Shown here one piece after another: positions 8,760 through 17,538 of a stretch of 64,000 nucleotides of DNA. Location: assembly GCF_009664085.1 (NCBI RefSeq), contig NZ_CP039268.1, positions 2,031,501-2,095,500 on the forward strand, written 5' to 3'. Within the stretch, counting starts at the first letter, position 1; each line of letters starts with the position of its first letter. A program made the translations under genes and the position numbers. The notes below the pieces were generated by a model. The model was not told the origin of the DNA, did no database searches, and saw nothing but the letters and a program-made list of their open reading frames with translations. Source of the stretch: Thermochromatium tepidum ATCC 43061 (lineage in GTDB: Bacteria > Pseudomonadota > Gammaproteobacteria > Chromatiales > Chromatiaceae).

Positions 8760-10724
8760 TCACTCGCCCAGCCCCATCTTGATGTAGCCGGTCGGACAGA
8801 CGTCGGCACAGATGTGACAGCCGATGCACTTGGCGTAGTCGGTGGCGACATAACGACCTGTGGTGCGCTCGGACCTGTCGACGCGATAGACGGCATCCTG
8901 CGGACAGAAGATGACGCAGTTGTCGCACTCGAAGCACAGACCGCAGCTCATACAGCGCTTGGCCTCCTCGATCGCCTCGACCTCGGTCAGACCGATGACA
9001 CGCTCATGGAAATGCCCGAGCACCTCATCGGCGCTCGGGACTTCTTCCTTGCGCCGGTAGCGCGGCACATAGTTGAAGTGTCCAAGGAAGAGCTCCTCGT
9101 GCGAGATGATCTCGGCGCCGGAGCGATCCTCGTAGTTGTGAACGGCCCAATTGCCCTCAGAGGTGCCGCGTAGATCACCGAACTTGGCGACATCGAAGGT
9201 CTCGGGCGCTCGGTTGACCTCGTTGAGCTTGTCGAGCAGGTTGAAGTGATGGACATCGACCTTGGGACGGCGCTTCGGCTCGGTCTGCATCACATAGGCG
9301 TCGATCGATTCGGCCGCGACCCAGGCCTGACCGATGGCCGTGGTCAGCAGGTGTGGGCGGATGATGTCGCCGGCAACGAAGTGACCCGGCTTGCCGGGCA
9401 CTTGATAGAACTTATCGGAATTCATCAAACCGCGCCCGTTGTCGAACTGCTCCAGACCCGAGAGGTCGCCGCCCTGCCCGATCGCCGAGACGATCAGGTC
9501 GGCCTCAAGCACGCGCTCTGTGCCCGCGACCGGGGTTGGGCGTCCATCGGTCATGATGCAGTCGGCGATCTTCAGCCCGGTGGCACGACCGTCGGCATCC
9601 TTGATGACCTCGATCGGCATCACACCATCGAGGATGGTCACGCCCTCGCGGGTCGCGTCCTCGACCTCGTGTTCGGCAGCGGTCATCTTGTCGCGCGGAA
9701 AGAGCGAGGTCAGGGTCACCTGGGCGCCCTGAGCCGCGGCCACCCGGGCCGAATCATGGGCCAGATAGCCGTCTCGGATGATGGCCTCGGGCAGCTCGTT
9801 CGGATTGGGATTGGTGATATGACCGAGACGACGCGCGACCGAGACCACGTCGATCGAGGTGTCACCGCCGCCGACACAGACGACCTTGCCGGCCGTGACC
9901 TTGAGTCGCCCCTCATTGAAGGCCTTGAGAAAGGCGACCCCCGTGACACAGTTGGGCGTGCCCTCCCAGCCCGGGACAGGCAGGCCGCGTCCGGTCTGAC
10001 AGCCGATGGCCCAGAGGATGGCATCGTAGTCCTTCTCCAACTGTTCGACCGAGACATCGCGGCCGATGCGCGTCTTGAGCCGGACCTCGATCCGGCCCAT
10101 GTCGAGGATGCGCTGGATCTCGGCGTCGAGCTTATCGCGCGGCACCCGATAGCCGGGGATGCCATAGCGAAACATGCCGCCCAGGGCCTCATTGGCCTCG
10201 AAGATGGTGCAGGAATGCCCCCGGCGACGCAGCTGATAAGCGGCGGCGAGCCCAGCCGGACCACCGCCGACGATGGCGATGCGCTTGCCGGTGTCGCGCT
10301 CGGGCGCCTCGAACCTGTAATTGTTGGCGATGGCAGTGTCACCAATGAACTGCTCGACCGCGTTGATGCCGACGAAGTCCTCCAGCTCGTTGCGGTTACA
10401 GCCGTCCTGGCAGGGGGCCGGGCAGACGCGCCCCATCATCGCCGGGAAGGGGTTGGCGTCGGTGGAGCGACGGAAGGCATACTCGCGCCAGTCCATCCCC
10501 CTCGGCGGCTGCTCCAGACCGCGCACGATCTGCAACCAACCGCGGATGTCCTCGCCCGAGGGACAGCTTGCTTGACAAGGCGGCGTCTTGTGGACATAGG
10601 TCGGACACTTGTGGGAGCGGTCCTGATTGAAGATCTTGTCGGTCAGTTTGTCCCAGACATTGTTGCCGTCCTCGAATCGACGCCAGGTTGGCTTCATCTT
10701 CATCTCGTCGCTGGAAGTCGCCAT
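8760..10724 (-). CDS. dsrL: DsrL, NAD(P)H:acceptor oxidoreductase iron-sulfur flavoprotein
   Basis: A 654-residue cytoplasmic flavoprotein like the small subunit of glutamate synthase. The N-terminal cysteine-rich domain has CQASCPSGEDIRGW and CPAPCQDGCNR; the FAD site is IAIVGGGPAGLAAAYQL and the NAD(P) site VVCVGGGDTSIDVV. A C-terminal two-cluster ferredoxin domain has CMSCGLCFECDNCVIFCP and CIGCHICADVCPTGY. In sulfur oxidisers DsrL is an essential partner of DsrAB that passes electrons to NAD+. I prefer the second ATG (MATSSDEMKM) because GGAG lies nine bases before it; the upstream ATG at 10739 has no such site. Confidence 0.95.
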   Translation of the reverse strand: MATSSDEMKMKPTWRRFEDGNNVWDKLTDKIFNQDRSHKCPTYVHKTPPCQASCPSGEDIRGWLQIVRGLEQPPRGMDWREYAFRRSTDANPFPAMMGRVCPAPCQDGCNRNELEDFVGINAVEQFIGDTAIANNYRFEAPERDTGKRIAIVGGGPAGLAAAYQLRRRGHSCTIFEANEALGGMFRYGIPGYRVPRDKLDAEIQRILDMGRIEVRLKTRIGRDVSVEQLEKDYDAILWAIGCQTGRGLPVPGWEGTPNCVTGVAFLKAFNEGRLKVTAGKVVCVGGGDTSIDVVSVARRLGHITNPNPNELPEAIIRDGYLAHDSARVAAAQGAQVTLTSLFPRDKMTAAEHEVEDATREGVTILDGVMPIEVIKDADGRATGLKIADCIMTDGRPTPVAGTERVLEADLIVSAIGQGGDLSGLEQFDNGRGLMNSDKFYQVPGKPGHFVAGDIIRPHLLTTAIGQAWVAAESIDAYVMQTEPKRRPKVDVHHFNLLDKLNEVNRAPETFDVAKFGDLRGTSEGNWAVHNYEDRSGAEIISHEELFLGHFNYVPRYRRKEEVPSADEVLGHFHERVIGLTEVEAIEEAKRCMSCGLCFECDNCVIFCPQDAVYRVDRSERTTGRYVATDYAKCIGCHICADVCPTGYIKMGLGE

Positions 10725-10797
10725 CTCAATCGTCTCCATACCAGTTAAACCCTGACGCGGGGATCAGGGGGTTTGTATCAGGTTGCGCTAGCCCCGG

Positions 10798-12378
10798 TCA
10801 GGCCGCCTCGTCTGTTTCTTCTTCGTTCGGATCGTCCAGGTCCGGCATATCGTCTTCGTCCTCGTCCTCATCTTCGTCGTCATCCGGCCCGGGTGTGAGC
10901 ACGATGGCGTTGGAGACGAGCTGATGGAGGCTGACGATCTGATCCATCTCCAGGCCGTAATAGGGCAGCACCTTGGTGAACTGACTTTTACAGATGGCGC
11001 AGATGGCGGCCATGTGCGTCACACCCTTCTCCTGCATCACGTTGTTGAGCGCGTCGAGTCGCGGCTTGGCGCCCTTGACGCGCAGTTCCATCAGATCATC
11101 GGTCAGAAGCCCACCACCGCCGCCACAACAGAAGGTGCGGTCGCGAATGGTCTCTTCGTCCATGTCGTAGAAGTGGTTGCAGGTCGCGCGGATGATGGCG
11201 CGCGGGATCTCAAACTGACCGCCCGGGGTGTCCCCCATGCGCGAGGCGCGCGCCACATTGCAGGAATCGTGGAAGGTCAGGACCTTCTCGTCGTTCTCGC
11301 TCTTGTCGAACTTGAGCCTTCCCTGCTGGATCAGGTCATAGGTGAACTCGCAGATGTGCTGCGGCACCGGATAGCGCGGGTCGAGGAAGTCCCAGGGACC
11401 GGCCAGGGTGTTGAGGAAGGAATAGGCCACACGCCAGGCATGACCGCACTCGCCGAAGACGATGCGCTTGACCTTGAGCTGGATGGCCGCCTCACGGATA
11501 CGCTGAGCCAGCCGACGCATGTTGGCATAGGAGCCGATGAACATGCCGAAGTTGGCCGCCTCGGAGGCATAGGAGCTCAGGGTCCAGGAGACACCGGCCT
11601 CGTGGAACACCTTGCCATAGCCGACCAGTCCATCGACATGCGGCTCGGCGAAGAAGTCGGCCGAGGGGGTCACGAGCAGGATCTCGGCGCCGACCTGATC
11701 GATGGGATACTTCACCCGCACGCCAGTGTTGTCATAGACGTCCTCTTCCAGACCTTCGAGGGTGTCCTTGAGCGCCGGCCCCGGCAGACCCAGATTGTTA
11801 CCGATCCTGTAGACCTTGCCGATGATCTCGTTGCAGTACTTCTGGCCCACGCCGATCGAGTCCATGATCTCGCGTGCGGCCATGGAGATCTCGGCGGTGT
11901 CGATGCCATAGGGACAGAACACCGAGCAGCGCCGGCACTGCGAGCACTGATGAAAGTAGCTATACCAGTCGTTGAGCACCTCCTCGGTGAGGTCCTCGGC
12001 CCCAACCAGCTTGGGAAACAGCTTGCCGGCCAGGGTAAAGTAACGCCGATAGACCTTGCGCATCAGGTCTTGACGTCCGACCGGCATGTTTTTCGGATCG
12101 CCGGTGCCGAGAAAATAATGGCACTTGTCGGTGCAGGCGCCGCACTTGACGCAGGCGTCCATGTAGACGCGCAGCGAGCGGTACTTGCCCAGTAGCTCGC
12201 CCATCTTGGCGATGGCCTTGGTCTGCCAATCCTCGACCAGCTCGCCAGGGAAGCCGAGCGGAATCTGAAATTCTTCGCGCGACTTAAAGGGGGCGCTATG
12301 CGCCATGGCCCCGGGCGTAACAGGCGGAACCTCAGTGTATTGGGTCAGGGCTGGGACTTCGAACGTTGCCTTGGCCAT
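10798..12378 (-). CDS. dsrK: DsrK, HdrD-like iron-sulfur catalytic subunit with acidic tail
   Basis: A 526-residue cytoplasmic subunit related to heterodisulfide reductase HdrD, which acts on the DsrC trisulfide. Two [4Fe-4S] motifs lie near residues 76 and 145 (CVKCGACTDKC, CSQCRRCSVFCPYG). The CCG-domain cysteines follow: CGHAWR, HDSCNVARASR, TFCCGGGGGL and CAICKSQF, which would hold the special catalytic cluster. The last 30 or so residues are almost all Asp, Glu and Pro (DDDEDEDEDEDDMPDLDD). AGAGG precedes the ATG. dsrM lies 49 bp upstream and dsrL follows after 73 bp. Confidence 0.96.
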   Translation of the reverse strand: MAKATFEVPALTQYTEVPPVTPGAMAHSAPFKSREEFQIPLGFPGELVEDWQTKAIAKMGELLGKYRSLRVYMDACVKCGACTDKCHYFLGTGDPKNMPVGRQDLMRKVYRRYFTLAGKLFPKLVGAEDLTEEVLNDWYSYFHQCSQCRRCSVFCPYGIDTAEISMAAREIMDSIGVGQKYCNEIIGKVYRIGNNLGLPGPALKDTLEGLEEDVYDNTGVRVKYPIDQVGAEILLVTPSADFFAEPHVDGLVGYGKVFHEAGVSWTLSSYASEAANFGMFIGSYANMRRLAQRIREAAIQLKVKRIVFGECGHAWRVAYSFLNTLAGPWDFLDPRYPVPQHICEFTYDLIQQGRLKFDKSENDEKVLTFHDSCNVARASRMGDTPGGQFEIPRAIIRATCNHFYDMDEETIRDRTFCCGGGGGLLTDDLMELRVKGAKPRLDALNNVMQEKGVTHMAAICAICKSQFTKVLPYYGLEMDQIVSLHQLVSNAIVLTPGPDDDEDEDEDEDDMPDLDDPNEEETDEAA

Positions 12379-12427
12379 GGATCAACCTCTATTGAAGGAG
12401 ACGACTGGGGCTCTTGAGTCATGGGGT

Positions 12428-13159
12428 TCATGACTGTTCGAGCTCCCTGGCCCAGGGTGCGATGTGACGCCTTTCGCGCGGGTTGTCGACCTGGTTGCGC
12501 GTCGGGCTGAAGAAGAGCCCGGGCGCATGTAGCAGCTTGCTGTAAGGGAAGATGATCATCAGCACAGCCACCAGAAACAGATGCAGCAAGAGCAGCGGAT
12601 CGGCCGGCAGTGGCTGGATGTTATAGCTGTAGAGCCCCTGGAAGAAGTGCTTGATCTCGACCACATCGACGTGAAAGGCGAACTTCATCAGCAGTCCGGT
12701 ACAGCCGATGGCCACCAGCAGCCCCAGGATCAGATGGTCCGAGGGCGCGGTGATGTACTTGACGCGATCGACCAGAAAGCGCCGCGCCCAGAGCCCGATC
12801 AACCCCAGGACCATGGCGATGCCACCATAGATGCCAAACGGCTGGATGAGCTGGATCGGGAACCACACCGGCTCGATGAAATAGCGCAGATGACGCAAGG
12901 TGACGAGGAAGAGACCGAAATGGAACATCCAACCGAAGATCCAGGTCCACTTGTTGCCGCGAAACAGGCTCTCGAACAGGACGACCTCACGCATCATCCT
13001 GAAGACGACACCCGTGCGTGTCGTCGGCGCCGGGGTGGTCGGGATCTTCAGCGGCGCGGGGGTGCGGGCATACTGAATGATCTTGCGAGCCAGGCCGGCC
13101 ACGAGCACAAAGGCGGCGAAATAGAACAGGAAGGCATAGAAGCTCGTCAGAAACGCCAT
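12428..13159 (-). CDS. dsrM: DsrM, NarI-like cytochrome b membrane subunit
   Basis: A 243-residue membrane protein with five or six hydrophobic segments, related to the gamma subunit of nitrate reductase (NarI) and binding haem b. It carries quinone/quinol chemistry and pairs with DsrK in the DsrMKJOP complex. Histidines in FHFGLFLVTLRHLRYF and in LHLFLVAVLMI are placed to ligate haems. GAGGGTG stands upstream of the ATG. A hairpin-forming repeat fills the 160-bp gap from dsrC, dividing the highly expressed upstream genes from the membrane-complex genes. Confidence 0.95.
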   Translation of the reverse strand: MAFLTSFYAFLFYFAAFVLVAGLARKIIQYARTPAPLKIPTTPAPTTRTGVVFRMMREVVLFESLFRGNKWTWIFGWMFHFGLFLVTLRHLRYFIEPVWFPIQLIQPFGIYGGIAMVLGLIGLWARRFLVDRVKYITAPSDHLILGLLVAIGCTGLLMKFAFHVDVVEIKHFFQGLYSYNIQPLPADPLLLLHLFLVAVLMIIFPYSKLLHAPGLFFSPTRNQVDNPRERRHIAPWARELEQS

Positions 13160-13250
13160 GTTTCCGCACCCTCGGTAGAACTTGATGGGATCCGGCGCGT
13201 CGGCAGTTCAAGTAAACCGCGCGCCGACCGCTCGTAAGCGGCCAGCTTTC

Positions 13251-13309
13251 AGCCGCCAGCTTCCAGCCAGAGGGCCTTTATTGCTGGAAGCTGCTGGAGA
13301 CTGGCGGCT
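13251..13309. repeat. REP-like nested stem-loop, copy B (dsrC-dsrM gap)
   Basis: AGCCGCCAG (13251-13259) pairs with CTGGCGGCT (13301-13309), and GCTTCCAGC (13259-13267) pairs with GCTGGAAGC (13283-13291), giving a long nested hairpin. It shares its core (TTATTGCTGGAAGC) with copies at 6172 and 17800. Its place just 3' of dsrC suggests a 3'-end stabiliser or attenuator for the dsrABEFHC part of the transcript; this role is inferred. Confidence 0.7.
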
Positions 13310-13319
13310 AAGGCTTTCT

Positions 13320-13658
13320 TTAGACGCAGCCGGTCGGCTTGGGCAGGCCGGCGAAGCGGCACGCCTGCTTGGCTGGGCCATAGGGGAAGAGGCCATAAAG
13401 ATACTTGCTGTTGCCCTTGTCTTTGCCGAGCTTCTTACCGACGGCCTTGGTCAGGACCCGCACGGCGGGAGCGATCTGATACTCCTCGTAGTACTCGCGC
13501 AGGAAGTTGATGATGTCCCAGTGCTCATCGGTCAGCTCCAGGTTGTCCTGCTTGGCCATGACCCGGGCGACCTCTGGCTCCCAATCGTTGAGGTTGACCA
13601 GATAGCCTTCTTCATCCACGGGTAATTGCTTGCCATTGACCTCGATGGTATCCGCCAT
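13320..13658 (-). CDS. dsrC: DsrC, sulfur-carrier substrate protein
   Basis: A 112-residue DsrC/TusE protein. The C-terminal arm has both conserved cysteines spaced C-x10-C with the second penultimate (ACRFAGLPKPTGCV), so this is a true DsrC able to form the trisulfide that DsrAB and DsrK process, not merely a TusE. It takes sulfur from DsrEFH and gives it to sulfite reductase. The ATG has GAGGAGC upstream. dsrH lies 53 bp before it. Confidence 0.97.
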   Translation of the reverse strand: MADTIEVNGKQLPVDEEGYLVNLNDWEPEVARVMAKQDNLELTDEHWDIINFLREYYEEYQIAPAVRVLTKAVGKKLGKDKGNSKYLYGLFPYGPAKQACRFAGLPKPTGCV

Positions 13659-13711
13659 TGGGGATGCTCCTCTATCTTGAGTTCGTATCTGAGTTCGTTT
13701 CAGTTAAAAAC

Positions 13712-14020
13712 TTACAACCAGGCCTGGACCTTGTCACACTCGGCCGCCAGATCGACGAAACCGGCATAGTCCAGGATCCTGATCCCTGGGATGACGCGCT
13801 CGTCACTAAACCCCCGTGCCTTGAGATCGGGGCCGAGCACGTACAGCTTGAGCTTGCCGAGCGCCGCGGTCACCTGGGACTCGATGCTGGTCCCCGCCAG
13901 CGCGGCATAGACACCGTCCTCAAACAACAGGACACTCGCGCCCTCGGCGGCAAACTTCAGGCAGGATTCTAGCGAATTGCGCTCGAAGGGTGACTTGTTG
14001 ACGGTATGCAGAATGCTCAT
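13712..14020 (-). CDS. dsrH: DsrH, sulfurtransferase complex subunit (TusB-like)
   Basis: A 102-residue member of the DsrE/TusD superfamily; begins MSILHTVNKSPFERNSLESC, where the cysteine is the conserved one near residue 20. It forms the alpha2beta2gamma2 DsrEFH hexamer that relays persulfide sulfur to DsrC. The gene follows dsrF after 10 bp. Confidence 0.95.
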   Translation of the reverse strand: MSILHTVNKSPFERNSLESCLKFAAEGASVLLFEDGVYAALAGTSIESQVTAALGKLKLYVLGPDLKARGFSDERVIPGIRILDYAGFVDLAAECDKVQAWL

Positions 14021-14030
14021 TTCACCCCCC

Positions 14031-14441
14031 TTAGAAGCTGAAGATCACATCGGACTCGTTCATCAGTGCGCTCACGCGGGCTGAATCGATGACCTCGACG
14101 ATATTGTCGATCTCCTCCTCGGTCTCCGGGTCTTCGAAGGGGATCTCGATCAGGTCGTCTGGGGTCAGTCCGCGCGCCTCCAGCGAGTCGCGATCGACAT
14201 AGACGCGCCGCACCTCGTAGTCGCCCAGGGTGCGATAGGTCGGGGAGAAGTTCTTCATCCCGATGCCCTTGGTGTCCTGGCCCTTGGTGAGCTGATAGAC
14301 ACCATCGTCGATGAACATGACACATACGTCCTGATCGAAGGCAGCACCAATGAGCACGACCTCCAGCGCCTCCCAGGCGTAGATGGTGCCGTAGGGGGCC
14401 TTGCGATTGAGGTACATGAATTTCTTCACGACTTCCGACAT
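14031..14441 (-). CDS. dsrF: DsrF, sulfurtransferase complex subunit (TusC-like)
   Basis: A 136-residue DsrE-superfamily protein: MSEVVKKFMYLNRKAPYGT then VVLIGAAFDQDVCVMFIDDG. It is the structural partner in the DsrEFH hexamer. The chosen ATG matches the family N-terminus and is 13 bp from the dsrE stop; an earlier start would run through dsrE in another frame. Confidence 0.95.
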   Translation of the reverse strand: MSEVVKKFMYLNRKAPYGTIYAWEALEVVLIGAAFDQDVCVMFIDDGVYQLTKGQDTKGIGMKNFSPTYRTLGDYEVRRVYVDRDSLEARGLTPDDLIEIPFEDPETEEEIDNIVEVIDSARVSALMNESDVIFSF

Positions 14442-14454
14442 GATGGCGCTCCCT

Positions 14455-14847
14455 TCAGTCACCGAAGACGACGAGACGGTCGGCCTGGATCGCCGCCTCG
14501 ACCAATTGTCCGAGCCCGGAGATGCGGAATCTGGGATGGATGTTGGTCGCGTCCTTGCCGTTGCGGGCCATCTCGCCCTCATCGACGATCCCGCGCCGTT
14601 GCGCGGCGGCGACACAGACGACCATATCTAGATCGTATCGCTCGGCCAGCTCCGCCCAGCGGTTGACGATATGACGATCATCCTGTGGCGGCGTGGTCAG
14701 ACGGGTCGAGTTGTTGACACCATCGTGATAGAAAAAGACCCGGAAGATCTCATGACCCTTCTCCAGCGCGGCCTTGGCGAAGTGATAGGCCGAGTCGGAC
14801 GCCTGATGCTGATACGGCCCCTCGTTGATCTGAAGCGCAAACTTCAT
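14455..14847 (-). CDS. dsrE: DsrE, persulfide-carrying sulfurtransferase subunit (TusD-like)
   Basis: A 130-residue protein beginning MKFALQINEGPYQHQASDSA. The active cysteine is in DMVVCVAAAQRRG (near residue 78), the residue that binds sulfur in A. vinosum DsrE. It hands sulfur to DsrC within DsrEFH. A strong hairpin lies in the 96-bp gap from dsrB. Confidence 0.96.
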   Translation of the reverse strand: MKFALQINEGPYQHQASDSAYHFAKAALEKGHEIFRVFFYHDGVNNSTRLTTPPQDDRHIVNRWAELAERYDLDMVVCVAAAQRRGIVDEGEMARNGKDATNIHPRFRISGLGQLVEAAIQADRLVVFGD

Positions 14848-14897
14848 GTAGACCTCGGAATAGAGTTTTCAGTGCCCAGTCGAGCAACCGCCCTGAA

Positions 14898-14927
14898 AGC
14901 CCTTCCCCTTTAGCGGGGGAAGGGGCT
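14898..14927. other. Intercistronic hairpin between dsrB and dsrE
   Basis: AGCCCTTCCCC pairs with GGGGAAGGGGCT around a seven-base loop, with one bulged G: an 11-bp G+C-rich stem. There is no following U-run on the dsr strand, so it looks like an mRNA-processing or attenuating structure rather than a full terminator. The rest of the operon clearly continues. Confidence 0.6.
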
Positions 14928-14943
14928 GACTGTTGCCTGAGTG

Positions 14944-16014
14944 TCAGAACCGAATGTAAGACGAGCTGTTGAAGCTCGCGCGCGCACCGCGCCAGGTATC
15001 GATGTGATACTTGGTGAAGGGCAGCTCGACCTCCTCGAAGAAGCGCGGCCAGCCGATGCGCTCGATCCACTCATTGATGCGCTCCCAGTCCTTCGCACCT
15101 TCCTTGTAGGCCTTGAGGATGCGCTTGACGATGGCCGTGGCCTCGGGCCAACGCGGCGGATTATTGGGGATGCCTGCAGCGACCAACTTCTGGAAGGTCG
15201 GTTTGCCACGCGCATTGGAGTGGTTGCCACCAACCCAGATCGCGAGCTTGGTGTGTTCGGGATCGTTGATCTGCATCGGCGGACAGGGCGGATAGCAGGC
15301 GCCGCAGCAGATGCACTTGCGCTCATCGACCTCCAGCGACGGCTTGCCGTTGACCAATGCCGGGCGGATGGCGGCCACCGGACAGCGCGCCACGACCGCA
15401 GGCCGTTCGCAGACATTGGCCACCAGATCATGGTTGATCTTCGGCGGCTTGGTGTGCTGGACATTGATCGCGATGTCGCCCTGACCGCCGCAGTTGATCT
15501 GGCAGCAGGAGGTGGTGATGTGCACCCGGTTGGGCATGCGGGCGTTGCGGAACTCGTCGATGAGCTCGTCCATCATCGCCTTGACCACACCCGAGGCGTC
15601 GGTGCCTGGGATGTCGCAGTGCAGCCAGCCCTGGGTGTGCGAGATCATGGCCACCGAGTTCTGGGTGCCGCCGACCACGAATCCGGCCGCCTCCAGGGCA
15701 TCGATCAACGGTTGGACCTTAGACTCGTCGCTCACCAGATACTCGATGTTCGAGCGGATGGTGAAGTGGACATAGCCTTCGGCAAACTCATCACCGATGT
15801 CGCACAGCTTGCGCAGGGTGAAGACATCGAGGATGCGCTGGGTGCCGGCCTTGACCGTCCAGATCTTGTCGCCGCTGTAGGCCACATGCAGCAGCACACC
15901 CGGACGCGGATGCTCATGGTACTTCCACATGCCGAAATTCTTGCGCATCACCGGATGCATATACTGCCAGGGGTCCGGACAGCCGGACTCGATGGGCTCA
16001 CGCATTTCCGCCAT
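14944..16014 (-). CDS. dsrB: Reverse dissimilatory sulfite reductase, beta subunit
   Basis: A 356-residue beta subunit of the siro(ha)amide sulfite reductase that in phototrophic sulfur oxidisers works in the oxidative direction. Cysteine motifs TSCCQINCGG and, in the inserted ferredoxin domain, CICCGACYPPCPPM are present. The start MAEMREPIESGCPDPWQY is the conserved DsrB N-terminus; the open frame extends 38 codons upstream into dsrA's end without family resemblance. dsrA lies 55 bp upstream. Confidence 0.97.
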   Translation of the reverse strand: MAEMREPIESGCPDPWQYMHPVMRKNFGMWKYHEHPRPGVLLHVAYSGDKIWTVKAGTQRILDVFTLRKLCDIGDEFAEGYVHFTIRSNIEYLVSDESKVQPLIDALEAAGFVVGGTQNSVAMISHTQGWLHCDIPGTDASGVVKAMMDELIDEFRNARMPNRVHITTSCCQINCGGQGDIAINVQHTKPPKINHDLVANVCERPAVVARCPVAAIRPALVNGKPSLEVDERKCICCGACYPPCPPMQINDPEHTKLAIWVGGNHSNARGKPTFQKLVAAGIPNNPPRWPEATAIVKRILKAYKEGAKDWERINEWIERIGWPRFFEEVELPFTKYHIDTWRGARASFNSSSYIRF

Positions 16015-16069
16015 GGACTGATCCTCCAGTGTTTCGATTCTTGGGAATGAGGCTGCGATCGATGCCGCT

Positions 16070-17323
16070 TCAGCGCCCGGCCTCGGCCCGACGCGCAAAC
16101 CACTCCTCGGCCGCCTGATCCCAGCCATCCATACGGACGTAGGAGCTCTGACGTGGGTGGCTCAACATGTTCGGATCCGGATCGATGCCAATACCCTCCA
16201 GGAAGTTGGCCAGGCCGATGCGCTCGATCATCTCGCCGCAGCGCTCGTGCTCCAGGCCGTTCTCGGCCCAAAAATCGATGATGGTCTCGGCCAGCTCGAC
16301 CAGGGAGTCGTAATCTTCTTCGGTCTCCAGCTTTTTGAAGGGCACGATCACGGTACCCATGAGATCGCCGATCTTGAGGGTGCGCTTGCCGCCGATCAGG
16401 ATGGTCACACCCTTGTCGTCGCCGGGATGCAGCGCCTTGGGCATGACATTCAGACAGTGCATACAGCGCACACAGTCGCGGTTGTTGACGGTCAGGGTGT
16501 CGTCATCGTTGAGCGACAGGGCCTTGGTCGGGCAGCGGGTGATGACATTGTCGATGTAGTACTGCCGCCCCTTCTCGGCGATGTAGGCCTTGACCTCGGC
16601 CTGATCGACCTTCATGTCGTCGCGCCAGGTGCCAAGAATGGCAAAGTCCGAACGCTCGATGGCGTTCTGGCAGTCGTTGGGACAGCCTGAGATCTTGAAT
16701 TTGAACTTGTAAGGCAGCGCCGGGCGATGCACGTCATCGACGAAGTTGTTGACCAGCCTCCGATGGGCCTTGAGCTCATTGGTGCAAGACATCTCGCAGC
16801 GCGCTGCCCCGACGCAGGACATGGCAGTGCGCACGCAGGGACCGGCGCCGCCCAGGTCCCAGCCATAGGAGTTGATCTCGTCAAAGAAGGGCTGGGTGTT
16901 CTCGGTGGTGGCGCCAATGAACATGATGTTGCCGGTCTGACCGTGGAAGGTGATCAGGCCCGAACCGTACTTCTCCCAGCTATCGGCCAACTGGCGCAGC
17001 ATGGCGGTGGTGTAGTGGTTGCCCGCCGGCGGCTGGACGCGCAGGGTATGGAATTCCTTAGAGGCCGGGAACACCTTCCCGACCTCGGAGAAGCGCGGGA
17101 TGATGCCGCCGCCGTAACCGTACACCGATACGGTGCCCCCCTTCCAATAGCCCTTGCGGGTCTCATAGGAGTGTTCGAGCTGACCGAGCAGATCGTTGTT
17201 TACGGCATTGATGCGCGGGTCCGGATGCTGGTCGCGCAGACGCTTGATACCGGAGATGAAGCTAGGCCAGGGACCGGTCTCGAGCTGGTCGAGCATCGGG
17301 GTGGCGTGCTTGTCGATAGCCAT
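16070..17323 (-). CDS. dsrA: Reverse dissimilatory sulfite reductase, alpha subunit
   Basis: A 417-residue alpha subunit. Siroheme/[4Fe-4S] ligands are CVGAARCEMSC and ISGCPNDCQ; the ferredoxin insertion has CVRCMHCLNVMPKAL. With DsrB it oxidises DsrC-bound or free sulfane sulfur to sulfite in the cytoplasm, the core step of stored-sulfur oxidation. The direction is inferred from the accompanying dsrEFH and dsrL, which mark sulfur oxidisers. TAGGAGAG precedes the ATG, the best ribosome site in the operon, as expected for its first gene. Confidence 0.98.
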   Translation of the reverse strand: MAIDKHATPMLDQLETGPWPSFISGIKRLRDQHPDPRINAVNNDLLGQLEHSYETRKGYWKGGTVSVYGYGGGIIPRFSEVGKVFPASKEFHTLRVQPPAGNHYTTAMLRQLADSWEKYGSGLITFHGQTGNIMFIGATTENTQPFFDEINSYGWDLGGAGPCVRTAMSCVGAARCEMSCTNELKAHRRLVNNFVDDVHRPALPYKFKFKISGCPNDCQNAIERSDFAILGTWRDDMKVDQAEVKAYIAEKGRQYYIDNVITRCPTKALSLNDDDTLTVNNRDCVRCMHCLNVMPKALHPGDDKGVTILIGGKRTLKIGDLMGTVIVPFKKLETEEDYDSLVELAETIIDFWAENGLEHERCGEMIERIGLANFLEGIGIDPDPNMLSHPRQSSYVRMDGWDQAAEEWFARRAEAGR

Positions 17324-17504
17324 TGCGCGGTCTCTCCTAATCGATGATAACCAGAAACGGATCTAAGGCTTGGGCGCTCGCACAAGACGACCACGGCCGC
17401 GATCGCAGAACCCTGCGGCGCGTGAGGTCTTAAGCGTGGCGCCGACGGAACCGACACGCTCGGAAAACCGATCGAGCCGGCCCTCAAACCAATCGGCGAT
17501 CGCT

Positions 17505-17538
17505 AATATACTCAGGGATGGAATGCGCGCCCATTCCA
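17505..17538 (-). promoter_or_regulatory. Candidate dsr promoter with overlapping inverted repeat
   Basis: Read on the minus strand, TATATT (17510-17505) is a good -10 element about 180 bases before dsrA. The -35 window is covered by a perfect inverted repeat, TGGAATG-N6-CATTCCA (17519-17538), which could be an operator. The -35 match itself (TGGGCG) is weak, in keeping with an activated promoter. The whole 620-base stretch 17324-17944 holds no convincing gene; apart from this site and the repeat at 17800 I see nothing in it. Confidence 0.4.

Noticed and set aside
9246-12195. Long open frames (500 and 423 codons) on the plus strand opposite dsrL and dsrK
   Set aside because: They mirror the third-position G+C bias of the dsr genes, show no domain or ribosome site, and lie wholly antisense to conserved enzymes.
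14898-14927. Rho-independent terminator ending dsrAB
   Set aside because: No U-run on the dsr strand and thirteen coupled genes continue downstream.
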